From Paenibacillus sp. KS-LC4 (GTDB taxonomy: Bacteria > Bacillota > Bacilli > Paenibacillales > Paenibacillaceae), in assembly GCF_036894955.1 (NCBI RefSeq), contig NZ_CP145905.1, forward strand, positions 937,501 to 1,001,500: a DNA stretch of 64,000 nt, given 5' to 3'. A program made the translations under genes and the position numbers. The notes beneath the pieces were generated by a model that had not been told where the DNA came from, searched no databases, and saw only the letters and a program-made list of their open reading frames with translations. Shown here in pieces: positions 9,701 through 17,840 of the stretch. The number at the start of each line of letters is the position of its first letter. Position 1 is the stretch's first letter.

Positions 9701-9746
9701 ATCGTAACTGAAACGCCTATAGATCGCAAAATGTAAGTGCTATCAT
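9701..9746 (+). promoter_or_regulatory. Candidate control region of the sugar cluster
   Basis: The 260-base region between the divergent regulator and the first catabolic gene holds two ATCGNAA direct repeats whose ATCG cores start at 9701 and 9723, exactly 22 bp apart, and a TATCAT -10-like box at 9741-9746. A third ATCGCAA lies at 9611. A 22 bp spacing suits an AraC-type dimer. Weak evidence, because only one promoter can be compared. Confidence 0.35.
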
Positions 9747-9787
9747 GGAATGGAGCCGACAATATGTATTCTCTAGGGGGGGAAACA

Positions 9788-10603
9788 ATGGGCATCAAGT
9801 TTGGATGTCACGGTTACACATGGCAGTTGTCTTATGAGACACAATCGGATAATTTGCCACATATTATGAATGTTATCGCAGCCGGAGGCTTCAAAGGACT
9901 GGATACGCAAGTTGTGATGCTGGGCCGATTCGACAACTCGCCTCAATTTTTGAAGGAGGAGTTGCACAAGAGGGGGCTTGACCTTGCGGCCTTGACCTTG
10001 TCACTGAAGTGGACGGGCAGTGAGGAAAGCGACGAGGAGCGGGAAACGGCAGATTATTATATTAATTATCTGAAGCATTTTCCTCATGCCTTGCTCAATA
10101 TCGTGCAGATGCCCGGAAACAATCGAGAGCAATTGCAGCGAAGACAGCGCGATCTGCTCCGTTGTGTCAACGAGATCGGCAGAAGGGCAGCGGAGCAGGG
10201 GGTAGTCGCTTCGTTCCATCCCAATTCGCCGCCAGGCTCCTTGTTCCGCACGGGCGAGGATTACAAGGTGATGTTCGATGGACTGAACAGCACGGTTATC
10301 GGCTATACGCCGGATGCTGGCCATATCGCATGCGGCGGTATGGATGTGGCAGAGGTATTCGAGCAATACAGACCGTTTATCCGGCATGTGCACTTCAAGG
10401 ACGCATCCGCGAGCCATGTGTGGGAATCGATGGGTGAGGGCATCATTGATTTCCCTCGGATTGTTAAGCATTTGCACGATACGGGCTACAATGGCTGGAT
10501 CATGGTGGAAGAGGAATCGGCGAAGGCGGTGGCGGATCCGGACGGAGCCATGATGATGAATAGTCGTTATGTGACAGAAAGCTTGCTTCCTTATACGAAA
10601 TAA
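9788..10603 (+). CDS. Xylose-isomerase-like TIM-barrel isomerase/epimerase or dehydratase
   Basis: 271-residue member of the sugar phosphate isomerase/epimerase (AP endonuclease 2-like) TIM-barrel superfamily. Metal-site residues are visible on successive strands: FHPNSPPG (His where many members have Glu, as in inosose dehydratase-like proteins), TPDAGHIA (Asp, His), RHVHFKDA (His, Lys) and WIMVEEES (Glu). The start is fixed by AGGGGGG at 9775-9782; more upstream in-frame codons lack a site. First gene of the catabolic operon and one of four related barrels here (also 14768, 15565, 16569). The substrate is unknown; an IolE-like dehydratase or a ketose/uronate epimerase is possible. Confidence 0.85.
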   Translation: MGIKFGCHGYTWQLSYETQSDNLPHIMNVIAAGGFKGLDTQVVMLGRFDNSPQFLKEELHKRGLDLAALTLSLKWTGSEESDEERETADYYINYLKHFPHALLNIVQMPGNNREQLQRRQRDLLRCVNEIGRRAAEQGVVASFHPNSPPGSLFRTGEDYKVMFDGLNSTVIGYTPDAGHIACGGMDVAEVFEQYRPFIRHVHFKDASASHVWESMGEGIIDFPRIVKHLHDTGYNGWIMVEEESAKAVADPDGAMMMNSRYVTESLLPYTK

Positions 10604-10650
10604 AAAAACATCTGAAGAAAGAAGGGTTACCCATCAAACCTAGGGTCGTA

Positions 10651-11601
10651 TTGACGGAACCAACGTGGCCAGCTCCTTATGCTAAGCTGAAGGAGCATTG
10701 TGATGTGCGGGTATGGGAGGGCGGGGGAACGATTCCGCGGGAGGTGCTGCTGGAATGGGCTGCAGATGCTGAAGGTATATTAAGTGTCGGGCATACGATT
10801 TCAGTGGACGAGACATTATTGAAAGCGGCACCAAAGCTGCGTGCTCTGGCACAGGTAGGCAAGGGCTATGACAATATTGATGTTGCCGCCTGTACGGCAA
10901 GAGGCATTCCATTCGGCAATACGCCGGGCGTGCTGGCCGATGCGACCGCGGATCTGGTATTCGGCATTATGCTGTCGGCGATGCGCAGAATCCATGAGGG
11001 CTGGCAACTAGTCAAGGCGGGTCAGTGGCAGGAAGTGATGGGCAGCGATCTGTATGGCAAAACGCTTGGCATCGCGGGCATGGGCGATATTGGCACCGCG
11101 GTGGCTAGAAGGGCGCGGGCAAGCGGCATGAATATTATCTATTGTAATCGAAAGCGCAGCCCGCATGAGGCGCAACTGGAGGCCAGACATGTCAGTCTTG
11201 ACGAGCTGCTGAAGCAGTCGGATTGTGTCGTGGTGCTTGTGCCACTGACCAGCGATAGTAAAGGCATGTTTGGCAAGGAGCAATTTGATCGTATGAAGCC
11301 ATCGGCTTATTTTGTAAACGCTTCACGAGGAGCGCTGGTGCAGACATCTGCACTATACGAGGCTTTGCGAGAGAACAAGATCGCATATGCTGCACTGGAT
11401 GTGACTGACCCGGAACCACTGCCGGGAGATCATCCTTTACTGGATTTACCCAATGTGCTGGTAACCCCGCATATTGGCAGCGCAACCTTGGAGACACGTA
11501 CACGCATGGCGATGCTGGCGGTAGACAATTTGTTGTGCGGAATTGCAGGGCAGCCAATGCCATCCTGTGTCAATCCATCATTCTATTCAAATCGATCATA
11601 G
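10651..11601 (+). CDS. D-isomer-specific 2-hydroxyacid dehydrogenase
   Basis: NAD(P)-dependent dehydrogenase of the phosphoglycerate/glyoxylate reductase family, about 316 residues. The Rossmann motif GIAGMGDIG lies near residue 140; the catalytic Arg in NASRGALV (near 226), Glu in DPEPLPGDHPL (near 254) and His in TPHIGSAT (near 273) are all present. The start is doubtful: the listed TTG at 10651 would cut off the first beta strand. The frame is open upstream and reads IKPRVVLTEPTW, and a good GAAGGG site lies six bases before an ATC at 10633, so translation may begin there. It sits between the first TIM barrel and the importer genes and probably oxidises or reduces a keto/hydroxy acid of the same pathway. 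Confidence 0.9.
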   Translation: MTEPTWPAPYAKLKEHCDVRVWEGGGTIPREVLLEWAADAEGILSVGHTISVDETLLKAAPKLRALAQVGKGYDNIDVAACTARGIPFGNTPGVLADATADLVFGIMLSAMRRIHEGWQLVKAGQWQEVMGSDLYGKTLGIAGMGDIGTAVARRARASGMNIIYCNRKRSPHEAQLEARHVSLDELLKQSDCVVVLVPLTSDSKGMFGKEQFDRMKPSAYFVNASRGALVQTSALYEALRENKIAYAALDVTDPEPLPGDHPLLDLPNVLVTPHIGSATLETRTRMAMLAVDNLLCGIAGQPMPSCVNPSFYSNRS

Positions 11602-11622
11602 TAAACAATAGGGGGAGATCAA

Positions 11623-12975
11623 ATGTTCAATTTTCATAAATCCATGATAGCGGGAATGATCTTGCTGCTGAGTACTACGCTTCTGCTGTCCGCATGCTCC
11701 GGCTCGAATACGGAAGGCAAAAACGGAAGCAATGGCTCCGAAACGACCGGAGACAAAGAAGTGACGCTGCGTTTCTCCTGGTGGGGAGGCGAGAGCCGGC
11801 ATCAGGCCACGCTGGAGGCAATCAAGATGTATATGGACGAGCATCCGAATGTTACCATTGAAGCGGAATACGGTACTTTCGACGGTTATTACCAGAAGCT
11901 TCAGACGCAGCTTTCCGGCGGAGCGGCTCCGGATCTGATCCAGCTTGATTATTTGTGGATTAATGATCTGGTCAGTCAAGGCGATTTGTTCGTGGATTTG
12001 AATACGCTGGGAGATACCATTGATTTGAGCGAATTCGACGAGCAATTCCTGAAGGATTGGGCGATTATCAATGGCAAGCTGCAAGGCCTGCCTACCGGAA
12101 TCAATGCATTGACAGCGATTACGAACAAAACGTTTATGGAGCGTGAAGGGCTGCCGACTGACATAGATTGGACCTGGGAGCAGGTGCTGGAGGAGGGCGA
12201 AAAGCTGCATCAGAATAACGCAGATTACTATTTTATTAATTCCGATCTGGCTACGCTCACGGAGAAGATTGTACCGTCCTATCACAGTCAATTGACAGGC
12301 CGATATTTAGTAAACAACGATTATTCTCTGGGCTTCGATCAGCAATCCATGACCCAGACGTTCGCTTTCCTACATTCCTTGTTTGAACGCGGCGTTTTGC
12401 AGCCGCTTGGAGAAAGTGCATTGTACAATGCCAAGACAGAGCAAAATCCGAAGTGGATTAACGGCCAAACAGCGATGACAATTGCCAATGTTACGGATAT
12501 TCCGAAGCATCGCGGGACAGCAGTTGGTTTCGACATTGCAACTACGCTGTTCCCGATCAAGGATAATGCAGTTTCCTCTGGTCTTAATGCAAGACCGTCA
12601 CAATTGATCGGCATTAACCAAAATTCCAAAAATATCGAAGAAGCGGCAAAATTCCTGGATTGGTTCTTCACGAACGAGCAAGCGACGCTGACACTGGGCG
12701 TGGAGCGCTCCATCCCGGTCAGACCGACTGCGAAGAAGCTGCTCCTTGATCATAACGGGCTGGATCAGGTTGTTGCGGGAGCTCTGGATACTGCGCTTGC
12801 TCATCAGGATGCCGCTCCGAGCTATATCAATAATAATCAAGAGTTGCTTAAAATTTCCAATGAAGTCGTTGAGAAGGTAGCATTCGGCAAGGTTTCTCCG
12901 GAAGCGGGTGCCAAAGAAATGGTGGAAAGATATGAGTCCAAGCTGAAAGAAATCGAGGCGGCAACCAAAAAATAA
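11623..12975 (+). CDS. Sugar ABC transporter substrate-binding lipoprotein
   Basis: 450-residue family 1 extracellular solute-binding protein. The signal peptide ends in a lipobox (LLLSACSGS) with the lipidated Cys near residue 24. The mature protein opens with VTLRFSWWGGESRHQATLEA and continues with the LSGGAAPDLIQLDYLWI signature typical of oligosaccharide binders. Preceded by a GGGGGA site. Two permease genes follow directly. No ATPase gene is present, so the importer presumably uses a shared MsmK-type ATPase, as is usual for CUT1 systems in Bacillota. Substrate not predictable beyond sugar or glycoside. Confidence 0.95.
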   Translation: MFNFHKSMIAGMILLLSTTLLLSACSGSNTEGKNGSNGSETTGDKEVTLRFSWWGGESRHQATLEAIKMYMDEHPNVTIEAEYGTFDGYYQKLQTQLSGGAAPDLIQLDYLWINDLVSQGDLFVDLNTLGDTIDLSEFDEQFLKDWAIINGKLQGLPTGINALTAITNKTFMEREGLPTDIDWTWEQVLEEGEKLHQNNADYYFINSDLATLTEKIVPSYHSQLTGRYLVNNDYSLGFDQQSMTQTFAFLHSLFERGVLQPLGESALYNAKTEQNPKWINGQTAMTIANVTDIPKHRGTAVGFDIATTLFPIKDNAVSSGLNARPSQLIGINQNSKNIEEAAKFLDWFFTNEQATLTLGVERSIPVRPTAKKLLLDHNGLDQVVAGALDTALAHQDAAPSYINNNQELLKISNEVVEKVAFGKVSPEAGAKEMVERYESKLKEIEAATKK

Positions 12976-12993
12976 TGAAATAAGGTGGTACAC

Positions 12994-13905
12994 ATGATTC
13001 GTTCAACAAGCATTTTCAAACGTTCGGAGAACAGGCAATGGGCAGGTCTGTTGTATGTCTTGCCATTCATTATCGGTATGCTTGTGTTCAAGCTGTATCC
13101 TTTTATGTCTTCATTCTATTATTCGTTTACCGATTTTAGTTTGTTGAGAAAAGAAACGTTTATTGGTCTGTCCAACTACGTCTACATGTTCACCAAGGAC
13201 CCGCTGTTTTTTCCGTCCTTGAAGGCAACCTTCTTGTATGTGTTGCTTTCGGTACCTGGAAAGCTTGGTTTTGCACTGATCATTGCCGTTATTCTGAACA
13301 TGAAGCTGAAGTTTATTTCATTGTATCGCACGATCTACTATCTCCCGTCTATTCTTGGCGGGAGTGTAGCCATCGCGGTTCTGTGGCGCTCGATGTTCAC
13401 TGTTGACGGAATTGTTAATCAATTTCTGATTTCCATCGGTATTCCGGCTGTGAACTGGTTTGGCATTCCTTCGCTGGCAATAATGTCGATCAGCTTGCTG
13501 ACGATCTGGCAATTCGGTTCATCGATGGTTCTGTTTCTGGCCGGGCTGAAGCAAATCCCGAAGGATATGTACGAAGCCGGAACAATTGATGGCGCTTCCA
13601 AGCTGAGGATGTTCTTCAGCATTACGTTCCCTCTGCTGACGCCTATTCTGTTTTTTAACCTTATTATGCAGACAGTTAATGCCTTCCAGGAGTTTACGGC
13701 TGCTTTTCTGATTACGAACGGCGGACCTTTGAACAGTACCTATTTGTTTGGACTGAAGCTGTATCAGGATGCGTTCCAATTTTCCAAAATGGGTTATGCC
13801 TCGGCGTTGTCCTGGATATTATTTATCTGCATCATGCTGTTTACGATTATTGCTTTTAAATCGCAGAAATATTGGACTCATTATGAAGATGGGGGCAAAT
13901 TTTGA
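12994..13905 (+). CDS. Sugar ABC transporter permease, MalF/UgpA type
   Basis: 303-residue integral membrane protein with about six hydrophobic helices and the binding-protein-dependent permease EAA loop (YEAGTIDGASKLRMFFSITF, near residue 192). It forms the channel with the next gene product. The start ATG at 12994 is chosen because AAGGTGG lies five bases upstream; the GTG within that site would start too early. It follows the binding lipoprotein by 18 bases, and its stop overlaps the next start (TGATG). Confidence 0.95.
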   Translation: MIRSTSIFKRSENRQWAGLLYVLPFIIGMLVFKLYPFMSSFYYSFTDFSLLRKETFIGLSNYVYMFTKDPLFFPSLKATFLYVLLSVPGKLGFALIIAVILNMKLKFISLYRTIYYLPSILGGSVAIAVLWRSMFTVDGIVNQFLISIGIPAVNWFGIPSLAIMSISLLTIWQFGSSMVLFLAGLKQIPKDMYEAGTIDGASKLRMFFSITFPLLTPILFFNLIMQTVNAFQEFTAAFLITNGGPLNSTYLFGLKLYQDAFQFSKMGYASALSWILFICIMLFTIIAFKSQKYWTHYEDGGKF

Positions 13906-14747
13906 TGACTATGCGGATACGTATAAGCAGAATGGGCAGAATCGTATTTTTGACGGTTTTTGGCGCCATCCTGATATATCCGATTTTGTGGATGCTCAGC
14001 GCCTCTTTCAAGCCTATGCATGAAATTTTCTCAACGGTAAGCTTGCTTTCGTCTCAATTCCAAATCAACTCCTACATTAACGGCTGGAAGGGCACAGGGC
14101 AGTTCGGATTCAGCACCTTCTTCTTCAACTCATTGCTGATGGTGGTACCTACGGTTATCGCCACTGTTATATCCAGTCTGCTTGTGGCTTACGGCTTTGC
14201 GCGTTTTCGGTTCCCGGGCAAAAATATGTTGTTTTCCTTAATGATTGCTACGTTGATGCTGCCTAATGCGGTCATTATTATCCCGAGTTACCTGCTATTC
14301 CGTAGCTTTGGCTGGTTGGATTCGTACTGGCCGTTTATTATTCCGGCGGCGTTTGCCACGTATCCCTTTTTTATCTTTATGATGGTGCAATTTTTGCGAG
14401 GTCTTCCACGTGATCTAGATGAATCGGCAGTTATGGACGGCTGCAATTCCTTCAAAATATTGACGCATATTTTATTGCCGTTGAGCAAGCCGGCGGTCGT
14501 GTCCGCTGCTGTATTCCAGTTTATCTGGACCTGGAACGATTTCTTCAACTCTCTGATTTTTATTAACAGTGTCAAAAAATATCCAGTGTCCCTTGGTTTG
14601 CGCATGTCGCTGGATACCTCTTCGATTTCGAACTGGGATCAGGTAATGGCTATGTCGGTTGTCTCCATTATTCCATGTTTGGTGGTGTTCTTTATGGCAC
14701 AGCGTTATTTTGTGGAAGGTATTGCAACAACGGGTATTAAAGGATAA
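13905..14747 (+). CDS. Sugar ABC transporter permease, MalG/UgpE type
   Basis: 280-residue second channel subunit with about six membrane helices and an EAA loop around LDESAVMDGCNSFKILTHI near residue 171; it ends in EGIATTGIKG, typical of MalG-type subunits. The ATG shares one base with the stop of the partner permease, which indicates translational coupling. Downstream, 20 bases on, a TIM-barrel enzyme begins, so transport and catabolism are one operon. Confidence 0.95.
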   Translation: MTMRIRISRMGRIVFLTVFGAILIYPILWMLSASFKPMHEIFSTVSLLSSQFQINSYINGWKGTGQFGFSTFFFNSLLMVVPTVIATVISSLLVAYGFARFRFPGKNMLFSLMIATLMLPNAVIIIPSYLLFRSFGWLDSYWPFIIPAAFATYPFFIFMMVQFLRGLPRDLDESAVMDGCNSFKILTHILLPLSKPAVVSAAVFQFIWTWNDFFNSLIFINSVKKYPVSLGLRMSLDTSSISNWDQVMAMSVVSIIPCLVVFFMAQRYFVEGIATTGIKG

Positions 14748-14767
14748 CCCGCAACGGAGGGAACACA

Positions 14768-15541
14768 ATGAATCATCACTCACCTGTATTTGTGGCAGCC
14801 TCGGTATACGGTACGCTGGCAGAGCGGCGTGGACAAGCTTATATTGCCGCCATGGCGGCGCGCTCCGGGGCAGCGGGTTTTGAAATTCGGCGGGAGCTGC
14901 TTGAGGGAGATGAGCCGCCGTATGAAGAATTGCGGGCCGCCGTTCAGGGCGGCGGTCTGCGCACCGCCTATTCCGTTCCCGTGGAGCTGTGGGGAAGCGA
15001 CGGAAGCCTGAACCGCGAACAACTGCTTCGTGCATTGGAGGAAGGCAGGAAGCTGGGGGCAGAAATTCTGAAAACAACCTTGGGTGGCTATCGCCGTAGC
15101 TTGTCCGATCTGTCTGCACTGCGCGTCTGCTTGGAGGAGGCTGGGTACATGAAGCTGCCCATACAACTGACCGTAGAGAACGACCAGAGCGAGCATGGAG
15201 GACGTCCCGCTGAGCTGAAGTCCTTCCTGGATGCTTGCGCGGAGCTTCATATTCCGGTTCGAATGACCTTTGATGTTGGCAACTGGTTATGGCTCGGCGA
15301 GGATATTGTAGCGGCAGCGCAATTGCTCATGCCTTATATCGTATATGTTCATTTCAAGTGGTCGGCAACCTGCGACGGTGTTATGGCGGCTGCCCCGCTG
15401 CCCGCAGATGCCGATGCCCGCTGGAGAGACGTGTTGTCCTGCTTCTCCGCGGAGTTGCCGCGGGTAATTGAATTTCCGATAGCCGCGGAGGACCTGGAGC
15501 AGGCGACCCGCTATTACGTGGAGCTGTTGTCACAAGCCTAG
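14768..15541 (+). CDS. Xylose-isomerase-like TIM-barrel protein (short form)
   Basis: 257-residue sugar phosphate isomerase/epimerase-like barrel. Likely metal ligands: LTVENDQSEHGG (Glu), MTFDVGNWLW (Asp), YVHFKWSA (His) and VIEFPIA (Glu). It diverges strongly from the other three barrels of the operon, which argues against simple duplication for dosage. GGAGGG ribosome site eight bases upstream. Reaction unknown; isomerisation, epimerisation or beta-elimination of a sugar or keto-glycoside intermediate are all precedents in this fold. Confidence 0.82.
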   Translation: MNHHSPVFVAASVYGTLAERRGQAYIAAMAARSGAAGFEIRRELLEGDEPPYEELRAAVQGGGLRTAYSVPVELWGSDGSLNREQLLRALEEGRKLGAEILKTTLGGYRRSLSDLSALRVCLEEAGYMKLPIQLTVENDQSEHGGRPAELKSFLDACAELHIPVRMTFDVGNWLWLGEDIVAAAQLLMPYIVYVHFKWSATCDGVMAAAPLPADADARWRDVLSCFSAELPRVIEFPIAAEDLEQATRYYVELLSQA

Positions 15542-15564
15542 ATAATGAGAGGAGACGACCAATC

Positions 15565-16524
15565 ATGTCGGTGCAGAATTATATCATCAAAAATGAACGG
15601 ATCAGGAATGTATTTTTGGAGCTGAAGCAAAGCGGGAAATTCAATGGTCAGCAACGCCTGAATTTCTCATGGAGCAATTGGGGCTTTGGCTTAGAATCGC
15701 TGGAGGATACGGCGAAACGGTTACAGAAGGCCGGTATACGCTATATCGAGCTGCATGGTAATCATTACGGTGGCGATCTAGGCTACAAGGTAAAGGAAAC
15801 GCTAGCGGTGCTGGATGAACATGATATCAAGGTGTCCGGTGTCTGCGGCATGTTCTCAGTGGACAATGATTTATCCAGCAACCGTGCCGTTCATCGACAG
15901 GCGGCGATTGATTACCTGAAGCGGGAAATCGAGTTTACCGAAGCGGTTGGAGGAAGCTATTTGCTCGTTGTACCGGGGGCTGTCGGACGTGCGGCCAGAT
16001 ATGACGATATGGAGTTTGATCGCAGCGTCGAGACGCTGCGCCTGGTGGCCGATTTATTCGTCAAGCATGGCGTGAAAGCGGCTATTGAGCCAATTCGCTC
16101 TGCGGAGGTTAGCTTCGTCCATTCGATCGCGGACGCCCAGAAATATATTCGCACTGTAGACCATCCCGGCATCAGACATATTAATGCCGATATCTATCAT
16201 ATGCAGGCGGAGGAAGCCCATATCGGAGAATCGCTGCTGGCTGCGGGTGAGCAACTCGTCAATCTCCATCTGGCGGACAGCAATCGCTGCGCACTTGGAG
16301 AGGGTTCGCTTGATCTGGATACCGTCATTATGGCGCTGTATGTGCTTGGCTACAATCGGGAGGGACGCTTCGTAACGCCGGAGCCGCTTGGTCCCGGAGG
16401 AGATCCCTATCCGGCAATGTACGGCAAGCCGGACAAGGCATTGCTGGATCACATGGTGATACAATCGGCAGCTTATTTCCGTGAGCGTGAGGAAGCGCTT
16501 CTGAGCCAGCCCGGACATAGCTAG
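15565..16524 (+). CDS. Xylose-isomerase-like TIM-barrel protein (long form)
   Basis: 319-residue barrel with a roughly 30-residue N-terminal extension before the first strand (LNFSWSNWGFG). Metal-site residues: AAIEPIRSAE (Glu), HINADIYHM (Asp, His), NLHLADSNR (His) and FVTPEPLGPGGDPYP (Glu), a pattern like D-tagatose 3-epimerase / L-ribulose-5-phosphate 3-epimerase relatives. The ribosome site GAGAGGAGA precedes the ATG. Part of the same operon, 23 bases after the previous stop. Confidence 0.85.
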   Translation: MSVQNYIIKNERIRNVFLELKQSGKFNGQQRLNFSWSNWGFGLESLEDTAKRLQKAGIRYIELHGNHYGGDLGYKVKETLAVLDEHDIKVSGVCGMFSVDNDLSSNRAVHRQAAIDYLKREIEFTEAVGGSYLLVVPGAVGRAARYDDMEFDRSVETLRLVADLFVKHGVKAAIEPIRSAEVSFVHSIADAQKYIRTVDHPGIRHINADIYHMQAEEAHIGESLLAAGEQLVNLHLADSNRCALGEGSLDLDTVIMALYVLGYNREGRFVTPEPLGPGGDPYPAMYGKPDKALLDHMVIQSAAYFREREEALLSQPGHS

Positions 16525-16568
16525 GGCAAAGCCCCATAGGCGGCATTTAACGATAGGGAGTGAATCGA

Positions 16569-17477
16569 ATGACACAGCAACTTTTTTTGCCATCATTGCT
16601 TATACCGGAAATCTATCATCCCGTTATGAATGACAAGGGACATACGGCAGGTCTGATCGAGGAGTTGGGCTCGGAGGGCTTCTACCGCTCCTTCGAAATT
16701 TGCGATGGCTTTGATGCGGAGGATCGGGGACGGATTCGGACGGCGGCACAGGCTAACGGACTTGTTATTACACAATGGTTGACGTTCTTTATTTACCGCC
16801 ACAATCTGGATGTGTCTTCGCTGGACTCCTCCTTGCGGCTGGAGACGGTGCGACGGATCAAGGAAAATCTGTACCTGGCCGCTGAATGTGGCGCATCCAA
16901 CGTTGCGTTTATCCCTGGCCCCGACCCGGGTATCGAGCGGCGCAAGGAAGGCTTCGAAGCCTTCTATGAGAGCTTGTGCGCCATTTGTGAGGAAGCAGCT
17001 TCGTACAATCTGACGATATTGGTGGAGCCGCTGGATCGGGATGCCCACAAGAAACGGCTTGTAGGCCCTACAGAGGACGCGGTTGCACTCCTGTCCATGG
17101 TGAGACAGCAATATCTCAATGTGGGTATCGCTTTTGATACTGCTCATGCGGCGCTAAACGGTGAAAATATCGAGCAGGCTATTGCTCTGGCTGGATCATG
17201 CTTGGAACAAATTCATTTCTCCAATGCCATTCTGGACAAGGAAAGCGAAGGATATGGCGATCATCATATGCCGATTGGCCTGCCAGGGTTTCTGACAACG
17301 GAAAAAATGGCTTCTATCCTGAGGGCGGTCGGACAGCCGAATGACCCGGAAGGGAAGGGAGTGCGCATTGCCATGGAAGTCAGAAGCAATGAACAAAGCG
17401 ATATAGAGCAGAATGCCAGATCAGCCAGAACGATTCTGGAATCTGCGATTCAGATGGCAGGTAAGGAATCGGTATAA
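16569..17477 (+). CDS. Xylose-isomerase-like TIM-barrel protein
   Basis: 302-residue barrel; fourth of the operon and the last gene. Visible ligands: TILVEPLDRDAHKK (Glu), GIAFDTAHAAL (Asp, His), QIHFSNAILD (His) and IAMEVRSN (Glu). A conserved-looking loop EGYGDHHMPIG follows the third ligand. Start ATG at 16569, eight bases after AGGGAG; the overlapping GTG at 16560 is part of that site. A strong terminator follows 36 bases after the stop. Confidence 0.85.
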   Translation: MTQQLFLPSLLIPEIYHPVMNDKGHTAGLIEELGSEGFYRSFEICDGFDAEDRGRIRTAAQANGLVITQWLTFFIYRHNLDVSSLDSSLRLETVRRIKENLYLAAECGASNVAFIPGPDPGIERRKEGFEAFYESLCAICEEAASYNLTILVEPLDRDAHKKRLVGPTEDAVALLSMVRQQYLNVGIAFDTAHAALNGENIEQAIALAGSCLEQIHFSNAILDKESEGYGDHHMPIGLPGFLTTEKMASILRAVGQPNDPEGKGVRIAMEVRSNEQSDIEQNARSARTILESAIQMAGKESV

Positions 17478-17513
17478 CCGTTAGAGGCTTTCTCTCTAAT
17501 CTTGTTCAAAATT

Positions 17514-17558
17514 ACTCTCTTCTATTTGCGTTGTTTCGCAAATAGAAGAGAGTTTTTT
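17514..17558 (+). terminator. Strong terminator, right member of a matching pair
   Basis: A 17-bp perfect stem (17514-17530 with 17537-17553, loop 6) followed by a T-run. It ends the sugar operon. Arm sequence matches the hairpin at 6718-6762 almost base for base. Confidence 0.9.
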
Positions 17559-17624
17559 GCATTTTGTGAGAGGACAAGTTGTCTAAGCGTTCAAGTTCAT
17601 ACCGCTTGTGACTTATTTCCCATG

Positions 17625-17780
17625 CCTTGTACAGAGATGCTGTATTTTAAACAGTTCAATTCAGAAGCGGAGATTCAGCAAGAGGTGGAAGATTACATTT
17701 ACTATTACAACTACCAGTGCCTTGAAGTCACACTTAAACAACGCGCACCGATTGAATATCAATGCACGTTGACTGCTTAG
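17625..17780 (+). pseudogene. IS3-family transposase C-terminal remnant
   Basis: About 51 codons matching the C-terminus of an IS3-type OrfB integrase: TEMLYFKQFNSEAEIQQEV, then DYIYYYNYQ and LKQRAPIEYQCTL before the stop. The catalytic DDE core is missing, so it is dead. No inverted repeats or target duplication could be recognised. It lies just downstream of the sugar cluster's terminator and hints at past mobility at that boundary. The rest of the 363-base gap holds only the terminator. Confidence 0.8.
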
Positions 17781-17840
17781 CTTATTTAATCTGTCTGCTT
17801 GACGGAGGTATGACCAGAGAGTTTTTTAATTTTCAACCAA

